DNA of 64,000 bases from Thiohalocapsa marina (GCF_008632335.1 NZ_VWXX01000002.1:248001-312000), one strand, 5' to 3'. Shown: positions 27,957 to 36,850, numbered from the stretch's first letter. Made by a program: numbers and translations. The notes: generated from the sequence alone by a model not told the origin.

Positions 27957-28087
27957 GGGTAGACAAGCGGAGCGCCGTCCACCAGGCAACATTCTCTGGC
28001 TTTGGTGGACGACGCTGCGCTTGTCCACTCCACTGAACTCTACCGAACTCGAGCTTTGGTGGACGGCGCTGCGCTTGTCCACCCTAC
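27957..28087. repeat. Three copies of hairpin repeat R3
   Basis: The unit TGGTGGACGGCGCTGCGCTT followed by GTCCACCCTAC occurs reversed at 27957-27984 and forward at 28002-28031 and 28055-28087. Arms GGTGGAC/GTCCACC pair around GGCGCTGCGCTT. A diverged form (GGTGGAAACGCTTCGCTTAT-TCCACCCTAC) occurs at 57263 and 57547. Confidence 0.85.
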
Positions 28088-28209
28088 CGAGCTTCATGGT
28101 TTGCGGTACGACATACACAGGTCTAACTATTTGTTTTCTCTTCTTTATCGCTGCGCGCTCTGCGCCTCTGCGGTTAATCCTTGGAGCTGCGGCTTAATGA
28201 GGGCGACCG

Positions 28210-31005
28210 GTGAAGGGTGATGTGAGACCGGGTCAGCGCTGGTTTTCGGAGACCGAGGCGGAACTGGGGCTGGGTCTGGTGCTGGAGGCGGATGTGCGCG
28301 TGGCGCGGCTGCTGTTTCCGGCCACGGGTGAAGAGCGTGCTTATGCCCGTCGCGAGGCGCCGTTGTGGCGGGCGGTGTTCGCCGTGGGCGATCAGGTGCG
28401 CGATCTCGACGGGCGGGAATCCACGGTCATCGGCGTGGATGAGCAGGACGCGCTGCTCACCTATCTGACCCTGGATGCGGCCGGTTGCGAGCAGGCGCTG
28501 ATGGAGAGCCGACTGGACCCGCATCTGCATCTGAACCGGCCGCAGCGCAAGCTGCTTGCGGGGCGCCTGGATGCGGATATCTGGTTCGGGCTGCGTCTGC
28601 GCACCTGGCGGCATCTGGGGAACTGGGCGGCCAGTGATGTGCGCGGACTGGTCGGTGCGCGCATCAGCCCGATCCCGCATCAGCTGTATATCGCGGCGGA
28701 GGTGGCCGGTCGGGACGCGCCGCGGGTGCTGCTGGCGGATGAGGTGGGTCTGGGCAAGACCATCGAGGCAGGTCTGATCCTGCATCGGATGTTGCTGGAG
28801 GGCCGGGTCCGCCGGGTGCTGATCCTGGTGCCTGAACCCTTGTTGCATCAGTGGCTGGTGGAGTTGCTGCGGCGCTTCAATCTGGGTTTTGCGCTGTTCG
28901 ACCGCGAGCGGCTGGCGGCCTTGGCGGACACCGCCGACAGTAATCCGTTCGAGACGGAGCAGCGGGTGCTGTGCAGCCTGGATCTGCTGACGGACGCGCC
29001 GTCGGCGGCAGCCGCGGCGCTGGCGGCGGACTGGGATCTGCTGATCCTTGACGAGGCGCACCATCTGCACTGGGCGCCGGAGGAGAGCGGGCTGGACTAC
29101 GATCTGGTGCAGGCGCTGGCGGCCCGGGCCGTGGCGGTGCTGTTGCTGACGGCGACGCCGGAACAGTTCGGCCGTGCCGGGCACTTCGGCCGGTTGCGGT
29201 TGCTGGATCCCCAGCGCTTCGGCGACTATGCGGCGTTCCTGGCGGAGGAGGCCGACTATGCGCCGGTGGCGGAGATCGCCGCGGCGCTGCTGGACGACCC
29301 GGCAGCGTCGCTGACGGCGGCGCAGCGCGCCCGGCTCGATGCGCTGCTCGGCGATGATGGGGTCGATCAGCCGGACCTGATGCCGGACGCGCAGCCGGAC
29401 CAGGCAAGGGATCAGGCCGGTGACGAGATCGTCTCCCGGCTGCTGGACCGTCATGGCACCGGCCGCGTGCTGTTTCGCAACATCCGCGCGGCCATCGCCG
29501 GGTTCCCCGAGCGGCATGTCCATGCCAGTGCCCTGACTGCACCCACTGATGAGACGACGGCTGCTGACGCCGCCGATCCTCGCCGGCCCTGGCTGGTGGA
29601 GACCCTGCGGCGGCTGCATCCGGCGCGGGTGTTGCTGATCGCGGCGCGGGCGGACACGGTGCTGGCGTTGCGGCGCTGGCTGCAGGAGCGTGCCGGTATC
29701 CCGGCGGCGGTGTTTCACGAGGGCATGGAGATCGTCGAGCGGGACCGCGCCGCCGCCTATTTTGCCGATGCCGAGGACGGCGCCCGCATCCTGTTGTGCT
29801 CGGAGATCGGCAGCGAGGGCCGGAACTTCCAGTTCGTCCATCACCTGGTGCTGTACGACCTGCCGCTGGAGCCGGACCTGCTGGAGCAGCGGATCGGCCG
29901 GCTGGACCGCATCGGCCAGACGCAGACGATCGAGCTGCATGTGCCCTATGTGCAGGGCACGGCCTCAGAGGTGCTGTATCGCTGGTACGCCGAGGGGCTG
30001 GATGCCTTTGCCGCCAGTTGCCCGGCGGCGCCGGTGGTGCACGAGCGGCTGGTGGATCGGCTGCGTGCGGCGCTGGAGCGGCCCGCCGACATCGACGCCC
30101 TGGTGCTGGAGGCGGCGGACCTGCGCCGGGTGCTGAACGCGGAGCTGGCGGCGGGGCGCGACCGGTTGCTGGAGCTGAACTCGCATCGCCCCGACCGTTC
30201 TGCCGCGCTGAAGGCGGCGGTGCAGGCGCAGGATGCGGATCCGGCGTTGGCCGACTACCTGACCCGGTTCTGGGATGCCTTCGGCGTGGAGCACGAGCCG
30301 GCGTCCGGCGCGGCGCTGGTGGTGCGCCCGGGCCGGCACATGTTGCAGGAGCGCTTTCCCGGCCTGCCGCCGGACGGGCTGACGGCGACCTTCGAGCGGG
30401 CCCATGCGCTGGCGCACGAGGATCAGGCCTTTCTCACCTGGGAGCACCCGATGGTGCGTTCGGCCACGGAACTGCTGACCGGCTCCGACCTGGGCAGCGC
30501 CGCCCTGGTGCTGACGCGCCATCCGGCCTTCAAGGCCGGCGAACTATTGCTGCAGATGCTCTATGTGGCCGAATGTCCGGCGCCGGCGGAACTGCAGGCC
30601 GGCCGGTTCCTGCCGCGGCTGGGCCTGCACCTGCTGCTGGACGAGCATGGGCGCGATCGGAGCGACGGCCTGGCGATCGATGACATCGCGGGCCGGTGTC
30701 TGACCGGCAACACCCGGCTCGCCGCGGCGCTGTTGCAGGCCCGCACGGCAGCCATCGAGGCCATGCTGGCGGCAGGCGAGGCCCGGGCGCGACGGGAGGA
30801 GCAGGCGATCGGACGCGCGGCGCGTGCGCGCATGCAGACGCTGCTGGGGGCGGAACTGCAGCGGCTGCAGGCCCTGGCCCGGGTCAATCCGGCCGTGCGC
30901 GAGGACGAGATCCACCACCTGGCTGCTCGCCGTGCGCGGCTGGACGACGCCCTCGGCCGGGTGCATCTGCGGCTGGATGCGGTGCGCCTGGTGGCGTTCG
31001 GGTAG
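28210..31005 (+). CDS. rapA: RNA polymerase-associated protein RapA (HepA)
   Basis: The 931-residue product is a Swi2/Snf2 ATPase that recycles RNA polymerase. The N-terminal Tudor-like region starts GQRWFSETEAELGLG, matching RapA. Walker A is DEVGLGKTIEAGLIL near residue 178, the DEAH box is LILDEAHHLHW near 280, and the helicase C lobe includes SEIGSEGRNFQFVHHLVLYDLP and QRIGRLDRIGQ. The GTG start at 28210 fits the family N-terminus. It ends 2 bases before the convergent ubiX gene. Confidence 0.95.
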   Translation: MKGDVRPGQRWFSETEAELGLGLVLEADVRVARLLFPATGEERAYARREAPLWRAVFAVGDQVRDLDGRESTVIGVDEQDALLTYLTLDAAGCEQALMESRLDPHLHLNRPQRKLLAGRLDADIWFGLRLRTWRHLGNWAASDVRGLVGARISPIPHQLYIAAEVAGRDAPRVLLADEVGLGKTIEAGLILHRMLLEGRVRRVLILVPEPLLHQWLVELLRRFNLGFALFDRERLAALADTADSNPFETEQRVLCSLDLLTDAPSAAAAALAADWDLLILDEAHHLHWAPEESGLDYDLVQALAARAVAVLLLTATPEQFGRAGHFGRLRLLDPQRFGDYAAFLAEEADYAPVAEIAAALLDDPAASLTAAQRARLDALLGDDGVDQPDLMPDAQPDQARDQAGDEIVSRLLDRHGTGRVLFRNIRAAIAGFPERHVHASALTAPTDETTAADAADPRRPWLVETLRRLHPARVLLIAARADTVLALRRWLQERAGIPAAVFHEGMEIVERDRAAAYFADAEDGARILLCSEIGSEGRNFQFVHHLVLYDLPLEPDLLEQRIGRLDRIGQTQTIELHVPYVQGTASEVLYRWYAEGLDAFAASCPAAPVVHERLVDRLRAALERPADIDALVLEAADLRRVLNAELAAGRDRLLELNSHRPDRSAALKAAVQAQDADPALADYLTRFWDAFGVEHEPASGAALVVRPGRHMLQERFPGLPPDGLTATFERAHALAHEDQAFLTWEHPMVRSATELLTGSDLGSAALVLTRHPAFKAGELLLQMLYVAECPAPAELQAGRFLPRLGLHLLLDEHGRDRSDGLAIDDIAGRCLTGNTRLAAALLQARTAAIEAMLAAGEARARREEQAIGRAARARMQTLLGAELQRLQALARVNPAVREDEIHHLAARRARLDDALGRVHLRLDAVRLVAFG

Positions 31006-31007
31006 CG

Positions 31008-31577
31008 TCAGTCGGTGTCCGCTTCCCGCCAGCGGCGGACCAGGTCGTTGTCCAGGCCGAACAGGTCCAGTACCCGCCCGACGCTGTGATTGACGATGTC
31101 GTCGACACTGGTCGGCGCGGCGTAGAACGCCGGCATGGGCGGGCAGATGACCGCGCCCATCTGTGCGGCCTCATGCAGCAGCCGGGTATGGCCCAGGTGC
31201 AGCGGCGACTCCCGCGGCATCAGCACCAGCCGGCGTCGCTCCTTCAGCGTGACGTCCGCGGCGCGCACGATCAGGTTGTCGGCGTAGGCGTTGACGACGC
31301 CAGACAGGGTCTTGATGGAGCAGGGGGCGATGACCATGCCGTCGGTGCGGAACGACCCGCTGCTGATGCTGGCGGCCAGGTTGCGGTCGCTGTGCACCAC
31401 GTCTGCCAGGGCCTCCACCTCGGCCGGCGTCCAGTCGGTCTCCAGCGCGATGGTGATGCGCGCGCCACGGCTGACGACCAGGTGGGTCTCCACCGCCGCC
31501 ATGGGCTGCAGGGTCTGCAGCAGCCGGATGCCGTAGATGGCGCCGCTGGCGCCGGTGATGCCGACGATGAGTCGCAT
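31008..31577 (-). CDS. ubiX: Flavin prenyltransferase UbiX
   Basis: The 189-residue product has the UbiX N-terminus RLIVGITGASGAIYGIRLLQ, the SSGSFRTDGMVIAPCS motif (about 88-103) and RRRLVLMPRESPLHLGHTRL with phosphate-binding Arg/Glu. It prenylates FMN to make the cofactor of UbiD decarboxylases in ubiquinone synthesis. The ATG at 31577 has GGAGA 7 bases upstream. It is divergent from dsrN and unrelated frames extend beyond its start. Confidence 0.96.
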   Translation of the reverse strand: MRLIVGITGASGAIYGIRLLQTLQPMAAVETHLVVSRGARITIALETDWTPAEVEALADVVHSDRNLAASISSGSFRTDGMVIAPCSIKTLSGVVNAYADNLIVRAADVTLKERRRLVLMPRESPLHLGHTRLLHEAAQMGAVICPPMPAFYAAPTSVDDIVNHSVGRVLDLFGLDNDLVRRWREADTD

Positions 31578-31703
31578 GAGATCTCCGCGAGTTGCCGCCC
31601 GGTGGTTCCAAATGCCGAATTCGCTCCTACATGTGGGGACAATTGTCGCACGCTGCCAGCGTGCCCCGGGCGCCGCCGGCGGGCGGCCTGAGCGAAGCAC
31701 CCC

Positions 31704-33089
31704 ATGTCGTATCTGTATCTGTCGGCCCCCAGCAAATCCTCTGGCAAGACCACCCTCAGCATCGGGCTGGCCGCCGAACTGCGACGCCGCGGTCGCCGCG
31801 TGCAGCCGTTCAAGAAGGGGCCGGACTACATCGATCCGCTTTGGCTCACCGAGGCCGCCGGCCATACCTGCCTGAACCTGGACTTCAACACCACGCCGGC
31901 GGCAGACATCACCGCGGCCTTCTGCCGCCAGTTGCAGGGCGCGGACATCGGTCTGATCGAGGGCAACGTCGGCCTGTTCGACAGCGTCGATCTGCACGGC
32001 CGTCACAGCAACGCCGAGCTGGCCAGGCTGCTGGGCGCGCCGGTGGTCCTGGTGGTCAATGCCCAGGGCCTGGGCCGCGGCATCGCGCCGCTGCTGCTGG
32101 GGTATCAGGCGTTCGACCCGGCCCTGCGCATCGCCGGCGTGGTGCTCAACCGCATCGGCGGCGATCGCCACGGGGGCAACCTGCGGCGTGTTGTGGAACA
32201 TTACACCGACATCCCTGTGCTGGGGCTGGTGCCGCGTGCGGCCGAGGTCGGCATCGAGGAGCGCCATCTGGGCCTGATGCCGAGCAACGAGGCCGGTGCC
32301 GCGGCGGCCACCGTCGAGCGAATCCGCGCCCTGGTGGCGGACCACATGGACATGGAACGGGTCGAGGCCCTGGCGCTGGACGCCCGCCTGCCGTCCGGTT
32401 CGGCGCCGGCGCCGGAGCAGGCGCCGGTCGCCGCGGATGTGCGCATCGGCATCGCCCGCGACGAGGCCTTCGGCTTCTACTACCCGGATGACCTGCTGGC
32501 GCTGCAACGGGCCGGTGCCGAACTGGTGCCCTTCAGTCCGGTGCATGACCCGCAACTGCCGCCGGTGGATGGGCTGTTCATCGGCGGAGGCTTCCCCGAA
32601 TACCGCATGCACGAGCTGGAACGGAATGGCTCCATGCGCGCGGCGGTGGCGGACTTCATCGCCGCCGGCGGCCCGGTGTATGCCGAGTGCGGCGGTCTGA
32701 TGTACCTGGCCCGGCGGCTTCACTGGCAGGGCCGCAGCAGCCGCATGTGCGGTGTGCTGGGGCGCGATGTGGCCATGCATGCCCGGCCCCAGGGGCGCGG
32801 CTATGTGCGGCTGCGCGAGACCGAGCAGTTTCCCTGGGCGCCGCTGCCCGGGGCATCACAGAACTCGGCGCCGCGCGAGATCGCCGCCCACGAGTTCCAC
32901 CATTCCGCGCTGGTGGATCCCGACCCCGACTGGCGCTTTGCCTACCAGGTGTTGCGCGGCACCGGTATCGACGGTCGGCACGACGGTGTCGTGCACAACA
33001 ACCTGCTGGCCAGCTACGCGCATCTGCGTGACGTGGGCGGGGTGGGCTGGACGGCGCGTTTCGTCGAACACGTGCGCGCCATGAAATGA
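31704..33089 (+). CDS. dsrN: DsrN, siroheme amidase-type CobB/CbiA family protein
   Basis: The 461-residue product has an N-terminal P-loop domain (LSAPSKSSGKTTLSIGLA, about 6-23; FKKGPDYIDPLWL) and a C-terminal glutamine amidotransferase domain with the catalytic Cys in YAECGGLMYLAR near 328-339. That is the layout of cobyrinic acid a,c-diamide synthase. By family alone it could be CobB/CbiA, but it is followed by dsrR and dsrS in the same order as at the end of the purple sulfur bacterial dsr operon, where DsrN amidates siroheme for the reverse sulfite reductase. The context decides the call. Confidence 0.82.
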   Translation: MSYLYLSAPSKSSGKTTLSIGLAAELRRRGRRVQPFKKGPDYIDPLWLTEAAGHTCLNLDFNTTPAADITAAFCRQLQGADIGLIEGNVGLFDSVDLHGRHSNAELARLLGAPVVLVVNAQGLGRGIAPLLLGYQAFDPALRIAGVVLNRIGGDRHGGNLRRVVEHYTDIPVLGLVPRAAEVGIEERHLGLMPSNEAGAAAATVERIRALVADHMDMERVEALALDARLPSGSAPAPEQAPVAADVRIGIARDEAFGFYYPDDLLALQRAGAELVPFSPVHDPQLPPVDGLFIGGGFPEYRMHELERNGSMRAAVADFIAAGGPVYAECGGLMYLARRLHWQGRSSRMCGVLGRDVAMHARPQGRGYVRLRETEQFPWAPLPGASQNSAPREIAAHEFHHSALVDPDPDWRFAYQVLRGTGIDGRHDGVVHNNLLASYAHLRDVGGVGWTARFVEHVRAMK

Positions 33090-33275
33090 CCGCGGGCCGG
33101 CCGCGGCGAAAAGTTGCCGGTCAGCAGGTATACTTGGCGAACGTCATTCGTCAGACCCGGTACCGGTCGACAGGCCGGCCCCGGATAGCCGAAGTCCCGC
33201 GGATCGACTGTCGCTTCGGTGTCGGATCAGGGGCAGCCGGGCCGGGCACAAACCAGATCAACAGGATTGTCAGGC

Positions 33276-33593
33276 ATGTTCAAATTGACCACAGCCGCCG
33301 CCGAACAGGTTCTGAAGGCCGCCAAGCAGGGCAATGCCGAAGGCATGTCCCTGCGCCTGGCCGCGGCCCGCAAGCCCGACGGCGCCATCGAGTACCGCAT
33401 GGGCTTCGAGGATTCCGTCGGCGAGGACGATATCCGCTTCCAGAGCGAGGGCATCGATCTGGTCATGGCCCCGGAAGACGTCCCGCTGCTGGATGAGACC
33501 GTCATGGACTACGTCGAGATCGAGGAAGGCAAGCCGCACTTCATCTTCCTCAACCCCAAGGATCCCAACTACAGGCCCCCGGCCGATGCCTGA
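33276..33593 (+). CDS. dsrR: DsrR, A-type scaffold-like protein without cysteines
   Basis: The 105-residue product has the IscA/HesB fold sequence (FKLTTAAAEQVLKAAKQGN, YRMGFEDSVGEDD) but none of the three Fe-S ligand cysteines of A-type carriers. The C-terminus IFLNPKDPNYRPP is characteristic of DsrR. In Allochromatium vinosum DsrR is needed for sulfur-globule oxidation and acts on dsr gene expression after transcription rather than as an Fe-S carrier. The ATG at 33276 is 187 bases after dsrN and 46 bases before dsrS. Confidence 0.9.
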   Translation: MFKLTTAAAEQVLKAAKQGNAEGMSLRLAAARKPDGAIEYRMGFEDSVGEDDIRFQSEGIDLVMAPEDVPLLDETVMDYVEIEEGKPHFIFLNPKDPNYRPPADA

Positions 33594-33638
33594 CCCTGGT
33601 TCGAACCCGGCCTGATCGCAACTCGAGCGCCGCTGAAC

Positions 33639-34802
33639 TTGGAACTCTCCAGCGAAGACAGCTTTCGTCTCAACGTGTTGCTGGCGAACAAGCCGCTGGC
33701 AATCCGTATCGACGAGTCCAGGCTCGTCGTCCATGGCCTGTCCGACCGTGGCGAGGCGAAGGTGCAGCTCAATCCCACCGGCCGGCCGGAGCCCTATCTG
33801 CGCGCCGTGCGGGAACTGATCTCCGGCCACATTCTCGGTTCCCCGGGGGGCTATCCAGTCTATCTCCGGCGCTGGACCCGCATGGGCCAGATGCGCGACC
33901 AGAGCCTGGAACAGTTGCTGATGCTCGGCGAGCCCGAGGCCGTGGTGGCCGCCGTGGGGTCCCCCGGTCTCACCGAGGAGCTGGCCCGGCGCGCCTGGTG
34001 GGCCATGGAGGATGCGGAGAACGCCCGGCGCATGCTGGCGCACGGGCACATCGCGACCAGCGCCATGGGGCCGGTGCTGGCGGAGTACCTGCTGGAGTAT
34101 CTGCCGTTCGAGACCGAGAGCGACCGCATGATGGCCTCCGTGCGGCTGATGATGCAGCCGGGCCTGCTGCCGGAGGCCCAGCGCCGGGCGCTGTGGCAGA
34201 AATCCGGGCGCAAGCAGGCCTATCTGCTGGGCTTTCTGCAGGCGTTACCGGACGCGCTGCCGGAGGTGTTGCCGGAACCGGCGGAACCCCGCGCCGATGC
34301 GGCGGACCTGGAGCGCCGGCTGGCGGCCGAACGCGACACCGGCAACCCGGTGGCTGCCTTGCTGTTGCGGGTCGCCGGCGCGCCGGGGCAGGCCTACCTG
34401 AAGACCATGGCCGCGGTGTTGTCCAAGCCGCCCAACCAGGACGTGCTCAGCGCGGCGTTCGATTGTCTGCGGGACTACTTTGCCGCCATCCGCCAGGATG
34501 GCGATCCGGGGCTGGCGATGGCCGATCTGCAGACCGAGGCGGGGCGATACGTCGACGCTGCCGCCGACCCCGGACCGATGTCGGACCCGACCTCCAATCA
34601 GATCCGTGCCTGCCTTGCCGCTGCGCCAGAGCTCCGCGAGCAGCTGATTGCGATGCGCCTGCTCTCCGGGGCCAGCTATGGCCTGCTGCGGCCGCTGCTG
34701 CCGGACCCGACCACCCTTGGCAGCCTGATGCGCCGCAAGATCGCACCCGTCACCGACCTGCTGCAATCACAGATCGATCGTCTGCGCACGGCTGCGTCGT
34801 AG
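33639..34802 (+). CDS. dsrS: DsrS, cytosolic dsr accessory protein
   Basis: The 387-residue product is soluble and helical, starting ELSSEDSFRLNVLLANKPLAIRI, with no known catalytic motif, and matches what is known of DsrS by size and by position after dsrR. DsrS is needed for full dsr function in Allochromatium by an unresolved post-transcriptional route. The TTG start at 33639 is the first plausible start after an in-frame stop at 33591; CTG codons lie before it, so the start is uncertain. A strong terminator follows at 34883. Confidence 0.82.
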   Translation: MELSSEDSFRLNVLLANKPLAIRIDESRLVVHGLSDRGEAKVQLNPTGRPEPYLRAVRELISGHILGSPGGYPVYLRRWTRMGQMRDQSLEQLLMLGEPEAVVAAVGSPGLTEELARRAWWAMEDAENARRMLAHGHIATSAMGPVLAEYLLEYLPFETESDRMMASVRLMMQPGLLPEAQRRALWQKSGRKQAYLLGFLQALPDALPEVLPEPAEPRADAADLERRLAAERDTGNPVAALLLRVAGAPGQAYLKTMAAVLSKPPNQDVLSAAFDCLRDYFAAIRQDGDPGLAMADLQTEAGRYVDAAADPGPMSDPTSNQIRACLAAAPELREQLIAMRLLSGASYGLLRPLLPDPTTLGSLMRRKIAPVTDLLQSQIDRLRTAAS

Positions 34803-34882
34803 ACCGGTCGTCACCAAAACCCTTCGCCCGGTGAACCTGGCCGTAGGACGGCGTAACGCTTGTCCGCCTTACCTTATTGATA

Positions 34883-34911
34883 GCAAAAAGGCCCGGTGAG
34901 GGCCTTTTTGC
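34883..34911. terminator. Bidirectional rho-independent terminator
   Basis: GCAAAAAGGCCC-GGTGAG-GGGCCTTTTTGC-like sequence gives arms of about 11 bases with A- and T-runs on both sides. It can end dsrS on the plus strand and the small exported gene on the minus strand. Confidence 0.9.
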
Positions 34912-35012
34912 GTTGGGGCGAGCCTTGAGTCGGAGCCGGTGTCGGAACCGGTGTCGAATCAGGAACTGCCCAGCCGTGGGTGTGGCCCGCTTGGTCGCGG
35001 GCCTGCGACGGG

Positions 35013-35165
35013 TTACTCGATGAACGGGTTGACGCTCTCGACCTTCTGCACCTCGACCACCGGGGTGCGGTTCTCGTCTTGGGACTGTGGTTCCTGGGTG
35101 ACGACGGCGGCTGTCGAGACGCTTCCGATCAGCAGTGCGGCTACGGCGATTCCAGCAAGCATCAT
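35013..35165 (-). CDS. Small exported protein of 50 residues, unknown
   Basis: The product starts MMLAGIAVAALLIGSVSTAA, a short signal peptide or anchor, and continues with a charged tail ending VESVNPFIE. GGAGAACC lies directly before the ATG, and a near-consensus sigma70 promoter lies 43 to 70 bases upstream. The terminator at 34883-34911 lies downstream, so the gene is a complete independent unit. No family is recognised. The plus-strand frame over the same bases has no ribosome site. Confidence 0.75.
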   Translation of the reverse strand: MMLAGIAVAALLIGSVSTAAVVTQEPQSQDENRTPVVEVQKVESVNPFIE

Positions 35166-35207
35166 GGTTCTCCTTGGTTGGTCGTTGGGTTTCTAACCAT
35201 GACTATT

Positions 35208-35235
35208 ATTATATAAGCACTTTCTTAATTAGCAA
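35208..35235 (-). promoter_or_regulatory. Sigma70 promoter of the small exported gene
   Basis: On the minus strand TTGCTA (35235-35230) and TATAAT (35213-35208) are separated by 16 bases, with AT-rich sequence upstream that may act as an UP element. The AT richness stands out sharply from the surrounding sequence. Confidence 0.8.
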
Positions 35236-35425
35236 CCTCTAATTTACTAATGGCGACGGAACCTTGATCCAGGTCACCATCTCCGCTCCCTCCCGTCCCG
35301 CCATCGGTGCCAGCCCTCGTCGCTGAGCCGCCGTTGTGCTGGCGTTTTCTGGCGCTGGAGCGGCGCGCATTGATCCGCCGGTCGGCGACGCGGATAATCG
35401 CGCCTTTTTCAAGCGAGGGCAGTCC

Positions 35426-36448
35426 GTGTTCAAGAACGCCAAGGTTTTTCGGCTCAGCGCACCGTTCGAATGGGATCAGGCGAGCCTGCACGAGCGGCTG
35501 TCGGCGCAGCGGTTCCGCCCCTGTGGCCCGCTGGAGGTGGCAACCATCGGCTGGGCGCCAGCCCTGGGGCCGACGGCGGAGGCGTTGGCGCATGCGGTCA
35601 ACGGCTGTCTGCTGGTGGCGGCGCGCCGTCAGGAGCGGCTGTTGCCGGGCTCCGTGGTCAGCGAGGCGGTGGCCGAGCGCGTGGCCGAGATCGAGCAGAG
35701 CGAGCTGCGCGAGGTCTCGCGCCGCGAGCGCACGCAGCTGCGCGAGGCGCTGCTGACGGAGATGCTGCCCCAGGCCTTCACGCGTTCGCGGCTGGTGCGG
35801 GCCTACATCGATCCGCAGGGGGGCTGGGCGGTGGTGGATGCCTCCAGCGACAAGGTGGCTGAGGAGGTGCTCTCGCTACTGCGCAAGAGTCTGGACAGCT
35901 TCCCGGCCAAGCCGCTGGAGGCGTCGGTGCCGGTGTCCGAGCGCCTCAGCGCCTGGGTGGCCGGCGGCCAGGCCGGCGAGGGCTTCGAGCTGGAGGACCA
36001 GTGCGAACTGCGCGATCCGTCCGACTCGCGTTCGGTGGTGCGCTGCCGGGGGATGGACCTGACGGTGCCCGAGGTCAAGGCGCATCTGGACAGCGGCAAG
36101 CGGGTGGTGGCCCTGGGGCTCACCTGGCAGGAGCATCTCTCGCTGGTGCTGGACGAGTCGCTCGGGCTGAAGCGGCTGCGCTTTGCCGACGAGCTGGTCG
36201 AGACCGCCGTCGACGACGCCGGTGAAGACGAGCTGCTGCGCCAGGAGGCGGAGCTGAACATCATGACCGGGCAGCTGCGCGCGGTGCTGGCGGGGATCAT
36301 GCAGGCGTTCGGCGTGCCGCCGGCTGCCGAGACCGGGTCAGGGGCCGGGCCCCAGTCAGGGCTGCCGGCCGGGTCAGTGCCCGAGGCACCGGCTGGTTCG
36401 TCGGCTGCGCCAGTGTCACCGGCGCAAGATCCGACCTCGGTCTCATGA
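35426..36448 (+). CDS. rdgC: Recombination-associated protein RdgC
   Basis: The 340-residue product starts MFKNAKVFRLSAPFEW and contains CGPLEVATIGWAPALG and LLPGSVVSEAVAERVAEIE, all typical of RdgC, a ring-shaped DNA-binding protein that limits RecA. The family is usually about 300 residues; the extra C-terminus here is a low-complexity Gly/Ala/Pro/Ser tail (about 305-340). The GTG start at 35426 matches the family N-terminus, with GAGGGC upstream. Confidence 0.93.
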   Translation: MFKNAKVFRLSAPFEWDQASLHERLSAQRFRPCGPLEVATIGWAPALGPTAEALAHAVNGCLLVAARRQERLLPGSVVSEAVAERVAEIEQSELREVSRRERTQLREALLTEMLPQAFTRSRLVRAYIDPQGGWAVVDASSDKVAEEVLSLLRKSLDSFPAKPLEASVPVSERLSAWVAGGQAGEGFELEDQCELRDPSDSRSVVRCRGMDLTVPEVKAHLDSGKRVVALGLTWQEHLSLVLDESLGLKRLRFADELVETAVDDAGEDELLRQEAELNIMTGQLRAVLAGIMQAFGVPPAAETGSGAGPQSGLPAGSVPEAPAGSSAAPVSPAQDPTSVS

Positions 36449-36483
36449 GGTGACCCAAGACCGGTCGGCGCGGTCCGTGGCTC

Positions 36484-36795
36484 GGTGGCGGCATCAGCGG
36501 CTGGCGCGATAACGGCGGGGTCTGTCTCGAGGTGGCCGATGACGGCGACGGGCTCGCGCCGCAGGACATCGCGGTCTTGTTCCAGCCGGGTGTTCGGGGG
36601 GACAATGCCGATGACCAGAAGGATACGGGCATGGGGCTGGCCCTGGCCCGGAGCATGATCGAGGCCCAGGGCGGGTCCCTGGCCGCGGGCTGTGCACCGG
36701 GGCGCGGCTGCCGCTTCCGGGTCTGGCTGCCGGGCAGCGCTGATTCCGGTCCCAGTCCCGGTCCCGATCCCGGAGAAGCCGTGCAACAGCCCTGA
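36484..36795 (+). pseudogene. Remnant of a histidine-kinase ATP-binding domain
   Basis: The frame encodes VCLEVADDGDGLAPQDIAVL (G1 box DxGxG), then FQPGVRGDN and DTGMGLALARSMIEAQGGSL (G2 box), and ends with a RVWLPG strand and a Pro/Gly/Ser tail, which together are the last two thirds of a HATPase_c domain. The N box, dimerisation domain and sensor are absent. A GTG at 36532 could start an 87-residue product, but it would lack the ATP-binding asparagine. It looks like a degraded kinase 3' end. Confidence 0.7.
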
Positions 36796-36850
36796 ACATG
36801 CCACCCGCAGGGACCCGACCCGGCGGGTCATCCGCACCGGAGTGCCAGCA

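Noticed and set aside
27515-28033. Minus-strand frame with a repeated QPTANSQ-like peptide
   Set aside because: It is only the translation of the heptanucleotide array; no ribosome site or domain is present.
28174-29940. 588-codon minus-strand frame over rapA
   Set aside because: Antisense shadow of rapA with no recognisable motif.
31704-33089. Cobalamin-pathway CobB/CbiA as the primary call
   Set aside because: The family fits, but no cobalamin genes are near and dsrR and dsrS follow directly, so DsrN is the better reading.
33114-33134. Promoter upstream of dsrR (TTGCCG and TATACT)
   Set aside because: The two hexamers are only 9 bases apart, which is too close for a sigma70 promoter.
34939-35196. 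85-codon plus-strand frame
   Set aside because: It starts within the terminator-distal region without a ribosome site, and the opposite strand has a complete small gene with promoter and signal peptide.
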